Shown: positions 33,526-42,690, numbered from the stretch's first letter. The stretch is 64,000 nucleotides of DNA from Planomicrobium soli (GCF_003014655.1 NZ_PYAT01000007.1:186001-250000), one strand, 5' to 3'. Notes: a model not told the origin generated them from the sequence alone. Made by a program: numbers and translations.

Positions 33526-34416
33526 TTATTTTGTCGCTGCGTTTAATTTGTCGGCAGGCAACACTTGCTTTAATGTTTCGCTTTGTTCAGCGGTCAATGG
33601 AATCATCGGCAGCCGAACCCCGCCGACCGGAACGCCAGTCAAGTTTAAGGCGGTTTTCACTGGTGTAGGGTTTGGTGCGGCAAACAATGCTTTCATGATA
33701 GGAAGCAATTGGCGATGGGCGGATGCAGCGCTCACTGTGTCTCCTTGTTTAAAGCTTGAAATCATCTCCTGCATTTCGCTTCCGATCACGTGCGAAGCGA
33801 CAGAGACAATCCCATGTCCGCCAATTGCAAGCACAGGCAATGTCAAACCGTCATCTCCGCTATAAAGAGAAAATGTATCTGGCGTTCCTTCAATGATGGC
33901 TGCCATGGCATCCAAATCGCCGCTCGCTTCTTTCACGGAGACGATGTTATCAATTTCAGACAGGCGGATGATCAGCTCGGCCGACATGTTGACGACGCTG
34001 CGCCCTGGAATGTTATAAAGCATAACTGGCAGGGAAGTAACTGCTGCAATAGCTTGGAAATGCTGGAACATGCCTTCTTGTGAAGGTTTGTTGTAATACG
34101 GTGCGACGAGCATGATGCCGTCAACGCCTGCTTCTTCTGCTTGCTTTGTCAGGGAGATGGAAGCGCGTGTATTGTTGGAGCCGGTTCCGGCAATGACTGG
34201 AATCCGTCCATTAACGGTTGCTACGACAAATTTGAACAGCTCCACTTTTTCTTCAGAACTCAAAGTCGGCGATTCTCCGGTAGTGCCGGCGACGACCAGC
34301 CCGTCCGATCCGTTGGAAATCAAATACTCCACCAATGTTTTTGTCGCTTGAAAATCAATTTCTCCATTTGCGTCAAAAGGAGTTACCATCGCTGTTACTA
34401 CTTGGCCAAAATTCAT
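33526..34416 (-). CDS. dapA: 4-Hydroxy-tetrahydrodipicolinate synthase
   Basis: 296 residues, the usual length. It condenses pyruvate with aspartate semialdehyde, the first committed step of lysine and diaminopimelate synthesis. AGTTGESPTL (substrate pocket), Tyr134 in MLYNIPGR and the Schiff-base Lys162 in SVKEASGD are all present. It is a single gene behind a lysine riboswitch. A stand-alone, riboswitch-controlled dapA may be a second copy beside one in a main dap operon; that cannot be told from this window. Confidence 0.93.
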   Translation of the reverse strand: MNFGQVVTAMVTPFDANGEIDFQATKTLVEYLISNGSDGLVVAGTTGESPTLSSEEKVELFKFVVATVNGRIPVIAGTGSNNTRASISLTKQAEEAGVDGIMLVAPYYNKPSQEGMFQHFQAIAAVTSLPVMLYNIPGRSVVNMSAELIIRLSEIDNIVSVKEASGDLDAMAAIIEGTPDTFSLYSGDDGLTLPVLAIGGHGIVSVASHVIGSEMQEMISSFKQGDTVSAASAHRQLLPIMKALFAAPNPTPVKTALNLTGVPVGGVRLPMIPLTAEQSETLKQVLPADKLNAATK

Positions 34417-34479
34417 AAGCTCACACCCTTATCATTTTTTGTTGTTAATCCTGAGGTGTTGGGCAACCGGGAATAAACA

Positions 34480-34511
34480 AAAAAGCACCAACGAGGCTCT
34501 CGTTGGTGCAG
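34480..34511 (-). terminator. Expression-platform terminator of the lysine riboswitch
   Basis: On the minus strand GCACCAACGAG/CTCGTTGGTGC followed by TTTTTTG, between the aptamer and dapA. Confidence 0.9.
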
Positions 34512-34545
34512 TAGAAACAATGTTTACCACTCGTTTCTGTGCGTC

Positions 34546-34714
34546 AGATAGCCCTCCATATAGTTTCCTATATGACAGTCCAGCATTTGTTCAATGCAGA
34601 ACCAGCGGATAAGAGCATGAGATTCTTATCGCTTCGGCAAATCCCCCTTTCTGCAAACGTCCTTGGAGCTCATACTCCTCGGCTTGTATACTAATGGTTT
34701 TTGCACCTCTATCC
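34546..34714 (-). promoter_or_regulatory. Lysine riboswitch (L-box)
   Basis: On the minus strand the conserved L-box blocks occur in order: P1 GATAGAGGTGC, the AGTA loop-E region, GGGGGATTTGCCGAAG, GCTGGTTCTGCA, CTGGACTGTCATATAGG, and ATGGAGGGCTATC closing P1. It is followed by a terminator and dapA, so lysine should end transcription early. The rest of the 34417-34826 gap holds only dapA's ribosome site and the start region of the methyltransferase gene. Confidence 0.95.
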
Positions 34715-34826
34715 TCACTTCAAATGATTGAAGCAGGAAATATTGAATTAGCTAGACTTTAACAAAAAACGCTGCTAAATGCAAGAGGAATCGGGTATAT
34801 CATGCCTAGATGAGAGGTGGAGAATC

Positions 34827-35435
34827 ATGAAGGAGAGCGAATACGATAAATTTCTGCGGATAAAAACAGAGGGGAACCAGCAGGGATTCAATGACTCACC
34901 GCATTTTCACCGGTATGAGCCAACCCCCTATGCGTTGCTGGACCAGTTCTTCAGCCGGTATGAATTGGACTCTGGAGATCGGCTTGTCGACTTCGGCTGC
35001 GGCAAAGGCCGGCTGAATTTTTATATCCATCATCGATTTAGCTGTGAAACGGCCGGTATTGAAGTTAATCCGGCGTTTTATAACGAGGCGCTGGAAAATC
35101 AGGCGGCATACGAGAAGGGCAGAAAGCAGGCCAGTGGGAACATCAGGTTTTATTGCTGTGCGGCTCAAGATTATGCTATCGCTCCACAGGATAACCGCTT
35201 CTATTTTTTTAATCCTTTCTCGGTTCAGATTTTCATGTCTGTCATTACGAATATTTTGCGTTCCGTGGAAGAGACGGAGCGCGAAGTGAAATTGCTGCTA
35301 TTTTTCCCATCGGAGGACTATATTGATTTTCTTGAGCGCAGAACATCCTTTGAACGGAAAGTAGAAATTGTTTTGGCCGAGGGGCAAAAAAATATGCGTG
35401 AACGCTTTTTGGTATACCATCTGTCGCAAAGCTGA
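34827..35435 (+). CDS. Small class I SAM-dependent methyltransferase
   Basis: 202 residues with the SAM-binding motif I LVDFGCGKGRLNFYI and the acidic motif II end IEVNPAF; NPFSVQIF may be the NPP-like active-site motif IV. This class is annotated in Bacillales as methyltransferase of unknown substrate. I choose ATG 34827 after GAGGTGGAG; the open frame extends 16 codons upstream without a site. Cytoplasmic, monocistronic or weakly linked to the next gene. Confidence 0.8.
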   Translation: MKESEYDKFLRIKTEGNQQGFNDSPHFHRYEPTPYALLDQFFSRYELDSGDRLVDFGCGKGRLNFYIHHRFSCETAGIEVNPAFYNEALENQAAYEKGRKQASGNIRFYCCAAQDYAIAPQDNRFYFFNPFSVQIFMSVITNILRSVEETEREVKLLLFFPSEDYIDFLERRTSFERKVEIVLAEGQKNMRERFLVYHLSQS

Positions 35436-35500
35436 TTAATAAGTTGAGATATTGGGGTATAAGCAATTAAAGTGTGATTGATGAAAGTGGGGGGAATCTT

Positions 35501-36346
35501 ATGAAGTGGCAAGGCAGAAGGGCTAGCCGGAATGTGGAAGATAGAAGAGGAATGGGAGGCGGTGGAAAGCTTGTTGGTGGCGGGCTTGGCGGTTTGGTTC
35601 TCGTCTTGATTGTTGCGCTCATGGGCGGTGACCCGACAGCGGTCTTGAATGAATTGGGTGGTGCAGGAACAGGCTCAGGACAGCCTTACGTGGAAACGGC
35701 GGAGGATCAGGAACGTGCGGAATTTGTCTCGGTCGTCTTGGCAGATACCGAAACGATCTGGTCAGAGGTTTTTGCGGAGGAAGGCATGGAATATGTAGAG
35801 CCAACCTTGGTTTTGTTTACGGAAAGCGTCAATTCAGCTTGTGGGACTGCAGGAGCTTCTGTCGGGCCGTTTTATTGTCCGGGAGACCAGAAGCTGTATA
35901 TTGATTTAAGCTTTTACGATGAGCTGCAGCAGCAGTTTCAGGCGCCAGGCGACTTTGCAATGGCGTATGTCATTGCTCACGAAGTCGGCCATCATGTGCA
36001 GAACCTGCTTGGTGTAATGGAGCAAGTCCAGCCTCTCCGCAATCAGCTTAGTGAAAAGGAATATAACCAATTACAGGTTCGCCTGGAATTGCAGGCGGAT
36101 TATTTGTCGGGTGTCTGGGCCCATCATGCGGAAGAAATGGGGCTTCTTGAAGAGGGCGACTTGGAAGAGGCGTTAACAGCAGCAAGCGCGGTCGGCGATG
36201 ATACTATACAAAAACGGGCGCGTGGTTATGTCGTGCCTGACAGCTTTACGCATGGTACGAGTGAACAGCGCAAGAAATGGTTTTACCGTGGCTTTGAAGC
36301 AGGCAACCTGAAAGAAGGCGACACCTTCAATGCGAAGGATTTGTGA
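35501..36346 (+). CDS. YpfJ-family neutral zinc metallopeptidase
   Basis: 281 residues: short basic start with Gly-rich stretch (RRGMGGGGKLVGGGLGG), one membrane span (about 28-45), then a domain with the zinc motif HEVGHH and a Glu in RLELQADYLSGVWAHHAEE as third ligand. This is the PF04228 (YpfJ/neutral zinc metallopeptidase) plan, usually about 280-300 residues. Substrate unknown; the catalytic part should face outwards. The ATG follows GGGGGG by seven bases. Confidence 0.88.
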   Translation: MKWQGRRASRNVEDRRGMGGGGKLVGGGLGGLVLVLIVALMGGDPTAVLNELGGAGTGSGQPYVETAEDQERAEFVSVVLADTETIWSEVFAEEGMEYVEPTLVLFTESVNSACGTAGASVGPFYCPGDQKLYIDLSFYDELQQQFQAPGDFAMAYVIAHEVGHHVQNLLGVMEQVQPLRNQLSEKEYNQLQVRLELQADYLSGVWAHHAEEMGLLEEGDLEEALTAASAVGDDTIQKRARGYVVPDSFTHGTSEQRKKWFYRGFEAGNLKEGDTFNAKDL

Positions 36347-36480
36347 CGTTTTTCTCGTGTACTCTTGTGGAAACTGACGGTAGAGCATTGATATTTCGGC
36401 CATTGTGATTCATTATAAGAATAGACAGTCTTTTCATGCATCGAGTGGAAAGAAATACATTTCTATAAAGGAAGTTCACT

Positions 36481-37647
36481 ATGGCGGAAGAAAACATTAC
36501 CCGAATACAATTAGGCGACAAAGAACTTATTTTGATCGGAACCGCACATGTTTCCAAACTAAGCGCGGAGCAGGTTAAAGAAGTTATTGAAAGGGAGCGT
36601 CCGGACTCGGTTTGCATTGAGCTTGATGCGCAGCGCTATCAATCGGTAACTGAAAACAGCAAATGGAAAGAGACCGATATATTCAAAGTGATCAAAGAAA
36701 AGAAAGCTAGTTTTTTGCTGATGAACTTGGCGATTTCATCGTTCCAAAATCGCTTGGCCGACCAATTCGGCATAAAGCCGGGACAGGAAATGATTCAAGG
36801 CATCGAGTCTGCAAAAGAAATTGATGCCAATCTGGTGCTTGCCGACCGCAACATTCAAATTACATTTTCACGGATTTGGGGCAATATCGGTCTAATGGGC
36901 AAAGCCCAATTATTGACCTCTGTTTTTTACAGCATCTTCAGCAAAGAAACCATATCCGAGGAAGACTTGGAGAAAATGAAATCACAGGATACTTTGAATG
37001 CTGTGATGAATGATTTTACACAAGCATTTCCTAAACTCAAAACACCGCTAATTGATGAGCGCGACCAGTATTTGGCGCAGAAAATCAAAGAAGCGCCAGG
37101 CAATAAAATTGTAGCCGTACTTGGAGCTGCGCATGTGCCGGGAATTACAAAAGAAGTGCATCGCGACCATGATTTAGAAGCGCTTGCTACACGGCCGCCC
37201 AAATCAAAATGGCCGACAATAATTGGCTGGGCGTTGCCGATTTTGCTGGTAGCCATCATTGCCTATACTTTCTACCTGAATCCGGCTGCTGGAATTGACC
37301 AGACGAAAAGCTGGGTGTTATGGACGGCAACGCTTGGCGCGATCGGTGCAGCTGTAGCATTCGGCCATCCGCTAGCCATTTTGACTGCGTTTGTCGGCGG
37401 ACCGATCGGAGCACTGCATCCGTTGCTTGCCGCTGGCTGGTTCTCGGGTCTTGCGCAAGCGTATGTCCGCCGGCCGAATGTCGGGGATTTTGAAACCTTG
37501 TCGAAAGATGTCTTTACACTGAAAGGTTTCTGGGACAATAAAGTCACGCGTGTTCTTTTGGTTGTCGTTTTGACTAACCTTGGAACGGCAGCAGGCAATA
37601 TCATTGGCGGCGCCGATGTTATCCGGCTGTTCTTAAAAAATTTATAA
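36481..37647 (+). CDS. TraB/PrgY-family membrane protein
   Basis: 388 residues. The N-terminal TraB domain (1-230) has LILIGTAHVSKLSAEQV with the GTAHVS motif, CIELDAQR, and a second conserved ALGAAH-like VAVLGAAHVPG; both GxxH motifs are shared with PrgY/TraB and TIKI proteins and are thought to be metal sites of a protease fold. The C-terminal part has about four to five membrane segments. PrgY lowers pheromone activity in enterococci; no pheromone system is visible here, so the role is open. A perfect terminator follows. Confidence 0.85.
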   Translation: MAEENITRIQLGDKELILIGTAHVSKLSAEQVKEVIERERPDSVCIELDAQRYQSVTENSKWKETDIFKVIKEKKASFLLMNLAISSFQNRLADQFGIKPGQEMIQGIESAKEIDANLVLADRNIQITFSRIWGNIGLMGKAQLLTSVFYSIFSKETISEEDLEKMKSQDTLNAVMNDFTQAFPKLKTPLIDERDQYLAQKIKEAPGNKIVAVLGAAHVPGITKEVHRDHDLEALATRPPKSKWPTIIGWALPILLVAIIAYTFYLNPAAGIDQTKSWVLWTATLGAIGAAVAFGHPLAILTAFVGGPIGALHPLLAAGWFSGLAQAYVRRPNVGDFETLSKDVFTLKGFWDNKVTRVLLVVVLTNLGTAAGNIIGGADVIRLFLKNL

Positions 37648-37656
37648 AAGTTATTC

Positions 37657-37692
37657 AAAATCGGACGAGAAATTTCTCGTCCGATTTTTCTT
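37657..37692 (+). terminator. Terminator after the TraB-family gene
   Basis: Uninterrupted palindrome AAATCGGACGAGAAA/TTTCTCGTCCGATTT with TTTTTC tail. Confidence 0.88.
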
Positions 37693-37770
37693 TTTAAAAA
37701 TGATAGTTCACTTTAGAAAGGGGTATAGCAGAAATAAGAACATACCATCATGCATGGGAGGCGCAAAAAA

Positions 37771-38016
37771 ATGAGTTTTTTCTTGGCAGGGATTGTGCTC
37801 TGGTCACTCGTTATTTTATCTTTTGTGCTGTTGATCGTGGGAATCTGGAAAAAATCATGGCAGTTGTTGGCGTGGAGCGGGGCTGCAATGTTATTGCCCA
37901 GTTTGCTGATTTTTATGGGGGATGATGGAATTTGGTTCAAGATGGCCATTGTACCGCCGATTTTATTGTTTGCCGGTGCGTATTATATGCGTTATAAGAT
38001 GAAACATACTTTTTAA
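37771..38016 (+). CDS. Small three-span membrane protein, 81 aa
   Basis: Unrecognised small protein with three hydrophobic segments (about 3-25, 32-50, 57-75) and a basic C-terminus (MRYKMKHTF). The ATG is preceded by GGGAGG ten bases away. Codon use and the clear membrane pattern support it as real. No functional clue from the neighbours: a TraB-family gene upstream and a decayed exporter downstream. Confidence 0.65.
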   Translation: MSFFLAGIVLWSLVILSFVLLIVGIWKKSWQLLAWSGAAMLLPSLLIFMGDDGIWFKMAIVPPILLFAGAYYMRYKMKHTF

Positions 38017-38087
38017 CAGGCAATATGAAAAAGAAGCAATAACCGTATAGCAATCCTTCTTTCTCCAGGTTATGAGGTGAGGGTATA

Positions 38088-38470
38088 GTGGAAAACCAAA
38101 CAGCTTTAGCAGGAAAGGGTTTTAAAAAAGGCTCTTTCTTGGCTGTGCTAATGGCCGGAGTGTTTGTTGCTATACTAAACCAGACGCTCCTTGCGACTGC
38201 TTTGCCGCATATCATGGAAGATCTACAGATTAATGCCAACACCGCGCAGTGGCTGACGACCGTCTTTATGCTGGTTAACGGAGTCATGATTCCAGTCACT
38301 GCTTTTTTGATTGGCAAATTTTCAACACGGCGTTGAATCCGCAACAATGAGGTATGGAAGGCCTGGCGCGTGGAGTGAATATTTCATTTATCACAGCAGG
38401 CATTTTGAGCGGAATTGGTGTTTTTATGGCCTTTTTTCTAAAACGGGCGGTGCCGGAGGAAGAAAACTGA
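38088..38470 (+). pseudogene. Internally deleted DHA2-family (EmrB/LmrB-like) drug exporter
   Basis: From GTG 38088, 82 codons encode the first two membrane segments of a 14-span MFS exporter (VFVAILNQTLLATALPHIMED, then NTAQWLTTVFMLVNGVMIPV and FSTRR) before a stop. After about 15 bp a different frame reads MEGLARGVNISFITAGILSG, then VFMAFFLKRAVPEEEN and stop at 38470, which looks like the last membrane segment and tail of the same family. About 370 codons between them are missing and the frame is broken, so it is non-functional. Confidence 0.82.
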
Positions 38471-38648
38471 GCTATTTTATTCTAAAAACATGCTGTTTTA
38501 ATAAAGGTTAGTTTTTTAGAAGATGTTTTGTCACAACCTGTCCATTTACTTCTCTTGCTTTCTTTGGTAAGATGTCTGACGACTGAATATATAGGTGTTG
38601 AATTGCCTAAATATTCTAATCAGGAAATTAAATTAATGAGGTGAAGCA

Positions 38649-39860
38649 GTGAATTTATTGTGGGGAATACTTGGCATATTCGTTGTTTTAGGGATAGCGT
38701 TCTTACTATCCGGAGCTAAAAAGTCTATCAAACCACGGACAATCCTTGGTGGTTTAGCGATTCAGATTACATTTGCATTTATGGTGCTAGAATGGGAGTT
38801 AGGGAGAAAAGCTTTGCTTTGGCTTTCCAATGTTGTACAGAATGTAATTAACTACGCGGGAGAAGGGATCAGCTTTGTATTTGGCCCTGCAGCCGATACA
38901 ACAAACTTCGGTTTTGTATTTGCTTTCCAAGTACTAACGATCATCATCTTCTTCTCTTCTTTAATTTCGGTTCTTTATTATCTTGGCATTATGCAAATTA
39001 TTATCAAATTTTTGGGCGGCGCTTTGGCGAAACTTCTTGGAACAAGCAAAGCGGAATCTATTTCAGCTGCGGCGAACATTTTTGTCGGACAGACGGAAGC
39101 CCCATTGGTAGTGCGCCCGTTCATCGCGGGAATGACTAAATCTGAATTATTCGCTGTTATGACAGGCGGATTGGCCTCAGTGGCCGGTTCGACATTAGCA
39201 GGTTATGCGCTTCTTGGCGTGCCTCTCGAGTATCTGTTGGCCGCAAGCTTCATGGCGGCTCCAGCCGGTTTGATCATGGCTAAAATGATGATGCCGGAAA
39301 TTGAAACAGTGGAAGAAAAAGATTTTATTATGGAAAAAGACAAAACTTCAGTTAACGTGGTGGATGCTGCGGCACGCGGAGCAGCTGATGGTCTGCAATT
39401 GGCATTAAATGTCGGCGCCATGCTTTTGGCATTTATCGCATTGATTGCGTTATTGAACGGGGTGCTTGGCTGGTTCGGCGGCTGGTTCGGCGCAGAAAAC
39501 TTGACGATTCAAAGCATCCTCGGCATCATTTTCTCGCCGCTTGCTTTTGCAATCGGCGTGCCGTGGGCTGAAGCGGTCCAAGCGGGCAGCTTTATCGGAC
39601 AAAAATTGGTGCTCAACGAATTTGTGGCGTACACAGCGTTTGCACCTGAAATTGCTAACTTGTCGCCTAAAACGGTCATCGTTGTCAGCTTCGCCCTTTG
39701 CGGTTTCGCGAACTTAAGCTCGTTGGCAATTTTACTTGGCGGACTTGGTGCAATGGCACCGACCCGCCGTCCAGACATCGCGCGCATGGGCCTTAAGGCT
39801 GTTGCGGCAGGGATGCTAGCTTCTCTGCTGAGTGCGTCAATTGCTGGTATGTTTTTATAA
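38649..39860 (+). CDS. nupC: Concentrative nucleoside transporter
   Basis: 403 residues of the CNT family, the usual length for Nup[30 protein letters not shown] pore region, [12 protein letters not shown] (the conserved Q-x-E-A-P motif that binds nucleoside) and [13 protein letters not shown] [12 protein letters not shown] are all present. It should import pyrimidine nucleosides with protons or sodium. Start is GTG after GAGGTGA. The purine permease at 41355 is nearby but on the other side of the NERD gene. Confidence 0.9.
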   Translation: MNLLWGILGIFVVLGIAFLLSGAKKSIKPRTILGGLAIQITFAFMVLEWELGRKALLWLSNVVQNVINYAGEGISFVFGPAADTTNFGFVFAFQVLTIIIFFSSLISVLYYLGIMQIIIKFLGGALAKLLGTSKAESISAAANIFVGQTEAPLVVRPFIAGMTKSELFAVMTGGLASVAGSTLAGYALLGVPLEYLLAASFMAAPAGLIMAKMMMPEIETVEEKDFIMEKDKTSVNVVDAAARGAADGLQLALNVGAMLLAFIALIALLNGVLGWFGGWFGAENLTIQSILGIIFSPLAFAIGVPWAEAVQAGSFIGQKLVLNEFVAYTAFAPEIANLSPKTVIVVSFALCGFANLSSLAILLGGLGAMAPTRRPDIARMGLKAVAAGMLASLLSASIAGMFL

Positions 39861-39870
39861 TAGAATGATT

Positions 39871-39904
39871 AAGGCATCTGCGAAAACGCAGATGCCTTTT
39901 TTTG
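39871..39904 (+). terminator. Terminator of nupC
   Basis: AAGGCATCTGCG/CGCAGATGCCTT with a GAAAA-type loop and seven T residues. Confidence 0.9.
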
Positions 39905-39930
39905 TTCTGGAGGAGCAGTTGTGAGCGGAT

Positions 39931-40010
39931 TACGCACGTTCAGAAGAATTTATGCACGTTCAGGAAGAAATACGCACGCTCAGCGAAACTTATGCACGTT
40001 CAGCAAAATG
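39931..40010 (+). repeat. 20-bp tandem repeat array A (4 units)
   Basis: Four head-to-tail units exactly 20 bp long, at 39931, 39951, 39971 and 39991, each TAYGCACGYTCAG plus seven variable, A-rich bases. The array lies between the nupC terminator and the end of the NERD gene. Arrays B and C carry the same unit. Confidence 0.92.
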
Positions 40011-40051
40011 AGCAATATAAAATAAAAAAGTCTCATATGAGTGAGACTTTT

Positions 40052-40981
40052 TCATTCCGGCATGTGATACGAATACGCTTTTGACTCGCCAATTCTTTTC
40101 AAATCTGTTCTCCCTAACAAGCGAGTGGCTACTGCTCTAGATTCAACTCCGCAAAAACTGCGGAGTTTTTGGTTTGTTAGATGTCTCTCTACAAATGTCA
40201 AATACTCACGAATAGCTAAAATATGGGCGGATTCGTCACGCGCACCGCACTTGCTGCACTCCCAATTACGTTTGTTGCGCTGCATTGTCAGCTCTTTGCA
40301 GCTCCGGCAATAGACCCCTGGCTTTAAATCTTTGGAGTCGATGAAAAAATGCACACATAGAGGGGGATGTTTATAAGGGGCTTGATTAGCCAGGATCATT
40401 CTTTTGATTTTCAGCAGGTTAAGGTTTGGGGATTCTGGGGGAAAGGCCAGCAAAATCTTTAGAAGATACTCCACCATCTGATAAGTTTTACAAATGGCTG
40501 TATCAGGTGGCTTAGAAAGGAATTCGCATTCTTTAGCTGTGAAGACAATCAAACCAGCTATCGGCAAACGGATATTATTTATTTTGAAAAACTGTTTCAG
40601 AAAGCGAATGTGCTTGTTCATTTGAATTCTCGGATCTTCCAGAATGGTTTTTTCTCCTTCAATAGTAAGACGGAAAAATTCGTCTGTTTCTTTATTGAAA
40701 TAAAGCTGACCATTGATGTTTTTCGACTCGATAATGATAGCACCGTGACTTGTAAGCAGAAGACCGTCCATTTGCACCGGCCAAGTACCGATTTTCAAGT
40801 TGACATTCCACAGGATGTGGAACTCGTCTTCCAAATAGAATTCCTTGAACTCTTTCTGCAAACGGCTCTCGCCTCGGGTGCCTGCCATCGTCCAGTGAAG
40901 TTTTCGTTTAAGAAACTCCCGCTGAGGATGATCGCTTTCCAATCTTCCCAACAACAATTCCAGTGCTTCGGCAATTGGCAA
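40052..40981 (-). CDS. NERD-domain protein with C-terminal zinc ribbon
   Basis: 309 residues from the TTG at 40981. The NERD domain (about 33-150) shows TRGESRLQKEF, WNVNLKIGTWPVQMDGLLL and GAIIIESKNINGQLY; the Asp of QMDG and the Glu-x-Lys of ESKN are the presumed nuclease residues. The C-terminal part holds a four-Cys zinc ribbon (CRSC and CSKC). NERD proteins are predicted nucleases of unknown role. No good ribosome site lies near the TTG; AGGAGGG is 21 bases away but six bases before an in-frame ATA at 40996, which would add the residues MAVEL. Flanked by repeat arrays A and B. Confidence 0.82.
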   Translation of the reverse strand: MPIAEALELLLGRLESDHPQREFLKRKLHWTMAGTRGESRLQKEFKEFYLEDEFHILWNVNLKIGTWPVQMDGLLLTSHGAIIIESKNINGQLYFNKETDEFFRLTIEGEKTILEDPRIQMNKHIRFLKQFFKINNIRLPIAGLIVFTAKECEFLSKPPDTAICKTYQMVEYLLKILLAFPPESPNLNLLKIKRMILANQAPYKHPPLCVHFFIDSKDLKPGVYCRSCKELTMQRNKRNWECSKCGARDESAHILAIREYLTFVERHLTNQKLRSFCGVESRAVATRLLGRTDLKRIGESKAYSYHMPE

Positions 40982-41091
40982 TAATTCTACAGCTATACAA
41001 ATCCCTCCTAATATGAATTAACTGCATTATAGCACTGCTTTCTTCCTCTATACTATAGAATGTTCATGCTTCACGAAAACTTATTAGCTGT

Positions 41092-41191
41092 TACGCACGT
41101 TCAGAGAAAAATACGCACATTCAGCATAACTTACGCACGTTCAGAGAAAAATACGCACATTCAGCATAACTTACGCACATTCAGAGAAAAA
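41092..41191 (+). repeat. 20-bp tandem repeat array B (5 units)
   Basis: Five contiguous 20-bp units at 41092, 41112, 41132, 41152 and 41172. Units 1 and 3 are identical, as are 2 and 4, giving a 40-bp higher-order period. Unit core TACGCACRTTCAG matches array A in the same orientation. It lies in the divergent gap (40997-41354) between the NERD gene and the purine permease. Confidence 0.93.
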
Positions 41192-41252
41192 AAGCCTGTT
41201 CGAGCCATTTTCATTCCTCCTTAAAGAATAGAATCCTATAAAGCTTTCTTCC

Positions 41253-41281
41253 TTGACAGTGGTATCTTTTTTCATTAAACT
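41253..41281 (+). promoter_or_regulatory. SigA-type promoter of the purine permease
   Basis: TTGACA (41253-41258), 17-bp spacer, TAAACT (41276-41281). No purine riboswitch aptamer is visible between it and the gene. Confidence 0.6.
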
Positions 41282-41354
41282 ACTGTATTGGCTCACCTAT
41301 TCTATATAGGAAGAGCGGGTTGGGAGAGGGCTAATTTAATAGAAGGTAGAAACT

Positions 41355-42653
41355 ATGTTTAATTGGGTAGACCGGTTTTTTGGTCTTCAAGCAAATGAAA
41401 CAACAGTAAAGCGCGAAATGTCGGCAGGGTTGATCGGCTTTTTTACAGTGGTGTACATCATTGCGGTCAATTCATTAATTTTGTCGGAAGCGGGCATGCC
41501 GCTTGAAGCTGCAATTGTCGCAACCATAGCGGCTTCTGTATTCGGCTGTCTGGTTATGGGCTTTTGGGGCAATGCTCCGATTTTGCTGGTTCCAGGCATG
41601 GGCATCAATGCTCTTTTTTCATACACGATGGTCCAGTCAATGGGCTTGTCATGGCAAGAAGCGCTTGGTGTGGTGTTCGTTTCAGGTGTGATTTTTGTCG
41701 CTGTAGCATTCACGCGATTTTCGAAACTTTTGAGTGCTGCTGTGCCGCATTCGCTGAAAGAAGCGATTACAGTTGGGCTTGGTTTATTCCTGATGCTCAT
41801 CGGACTTGAAAAAGGCGGCATTGTTGAACGAGGAACAGCCTCAATCTTGGCACTCGGCTCACTTGGCGAAGCGCACGTGCTTGCAACGGTCTTGACGTTT
41901 ATCGTCGCCATCATTTTATTTGTCCGCAATGTACCAGGAAATTTCCTGATTACCATTGTGGCGGGAACTGTGATTGCTTCGTTTTTCGGTTTGATCGATT
42001 TCAGCCGGATGGATGGCGCATCGATTAACGTATCAGAAGCATTCTCGGTGTTTGGCGCATTGTCGTTTGACGGAATCGTGTCAATGACATTTTGGATAGC
42101 GGTCTTTTCACTGACAATGGTACTGGTATTTGAAAACATCGGGCTCGTTCATGGACAAGTCAATTTTATCAATCGCCCTGAAAAGTTTAGCCGCGCGTTC
42201 CAAGCAACGTCGTTGTCTTCAATGGCATCCGGCATTTTCGGCACCAGTCCCACAGTGGCATCGGTCGAAAGCGCTTCGGGTATGGTGGCAGGCGGACGGA
42301 CAGGATTGACTTCCATTACAGCCAGCGTGTTGTTTTTGGTGTCGGTGTTTTTCATTCCGGTTATCAAATTGATTCCGGATAGCGCCATTGCCCCGATTTT
42401 GGTGATTATTGGCGGCCTTATGCTTCAAAATATTCGAAATCTTGATATGCAGGATATGAGCGAAAGCTTTCCGGCACTATTGATTATTGCGCTTATTCCG
42501 TTTACTTACAGCATTGCGGACGGTATCGGTATTGGCTTTATCCTATATCCGATTTTAAAAATCGCGATTGGAAAAGCCCGTGAAGTTTCAATTACACTTT
42601 ACATCATCGCTGCTTTGTTCCTGATGAATTTCATATTCCATGTAATCGGATGA
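41355..42653 (+). CDS. Purine (hypoxanthine/guanine) permease, AzgA/NCS2 family
   Basis: 432 residues, about 12-14 membrane segments. GLIGFFTVVYIIAVNSLIL, VPGMGINALFSYT and FGTSPTVASVESASGMVAGG are the family's conserved blocks, as in PbuG and PbuO, which take up hypoxanthine, guanine or adenine with protons. The VESASG block is part of the substrate site. A good SigA promoter precedes it and a terminator follows, so it is monocistronic. Which purine it carries cannot be read from the sequence. Confidence 0.88.
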   Translation: MFNWVDRFFGLQANETTVKREMSAGLIGFFTVVYIIAVNSLILSEAGMPLEAAIVATIAASVFGCLVMGFWGNAPILLVPGMGINALFSYTMVQSMGLSWQEALGVVFVSGVIFVAVAFTRFSKLLSAAVPHSLKEAITVGLGLFLMLIGLEKGGIVERGTASILALGSLGEAHVLATVLTFIVAIILFVRNVPGNFLITIVAGTVIASFFGLIDFSRMDGASINVSEAFSVFGALSFDGIVSMTFWIAVFSLTMVLVFENIGLVHGQVNFINRPEKFSRAFQATSLSSMASGIFGTSPTVASVESASGMVAGGRTGLTSITASVLFLVSVFFIPVIKLIPDSAIAPILVIIGGLMLQNIRNLDMQDMSESFPALLIIALIPFTYSIADGIGIGFILYPILKIAIGKAREVSITLYIIAALFLMNFIFHVIG

Positions 42654-42656
42654 CAC

Positions 42657-42690
42657 AAAAGCGCATTTGCGAAAGCAAATGCGTTTTTCT
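42657..42690 (+). terminator. Terminator of the purine permease
   Basis: GCGCATTTGC/GCAAATGCGT stem with a GAAA loop and TTTTTC tail. Confidence 0.9.

Noticed and set aside
39931..41191. CRISPR-like array
   Set aside because: Units are contiguous 20-mers with no unique spacers, and no cas genes are present; a plain tandem repeat explains the pattern.
41192..41354. Purine riboswitch before the purine permease
   Set aside because: No conserved aptamer blocks are present; only a SigA-type promoter is visible.
41387..42139. Antisense ORF (250 codons) over the purine permease
   Set aside because: The sense frame encodes a clear full-length permease; the antisense product shows no domain and no ribosome site.
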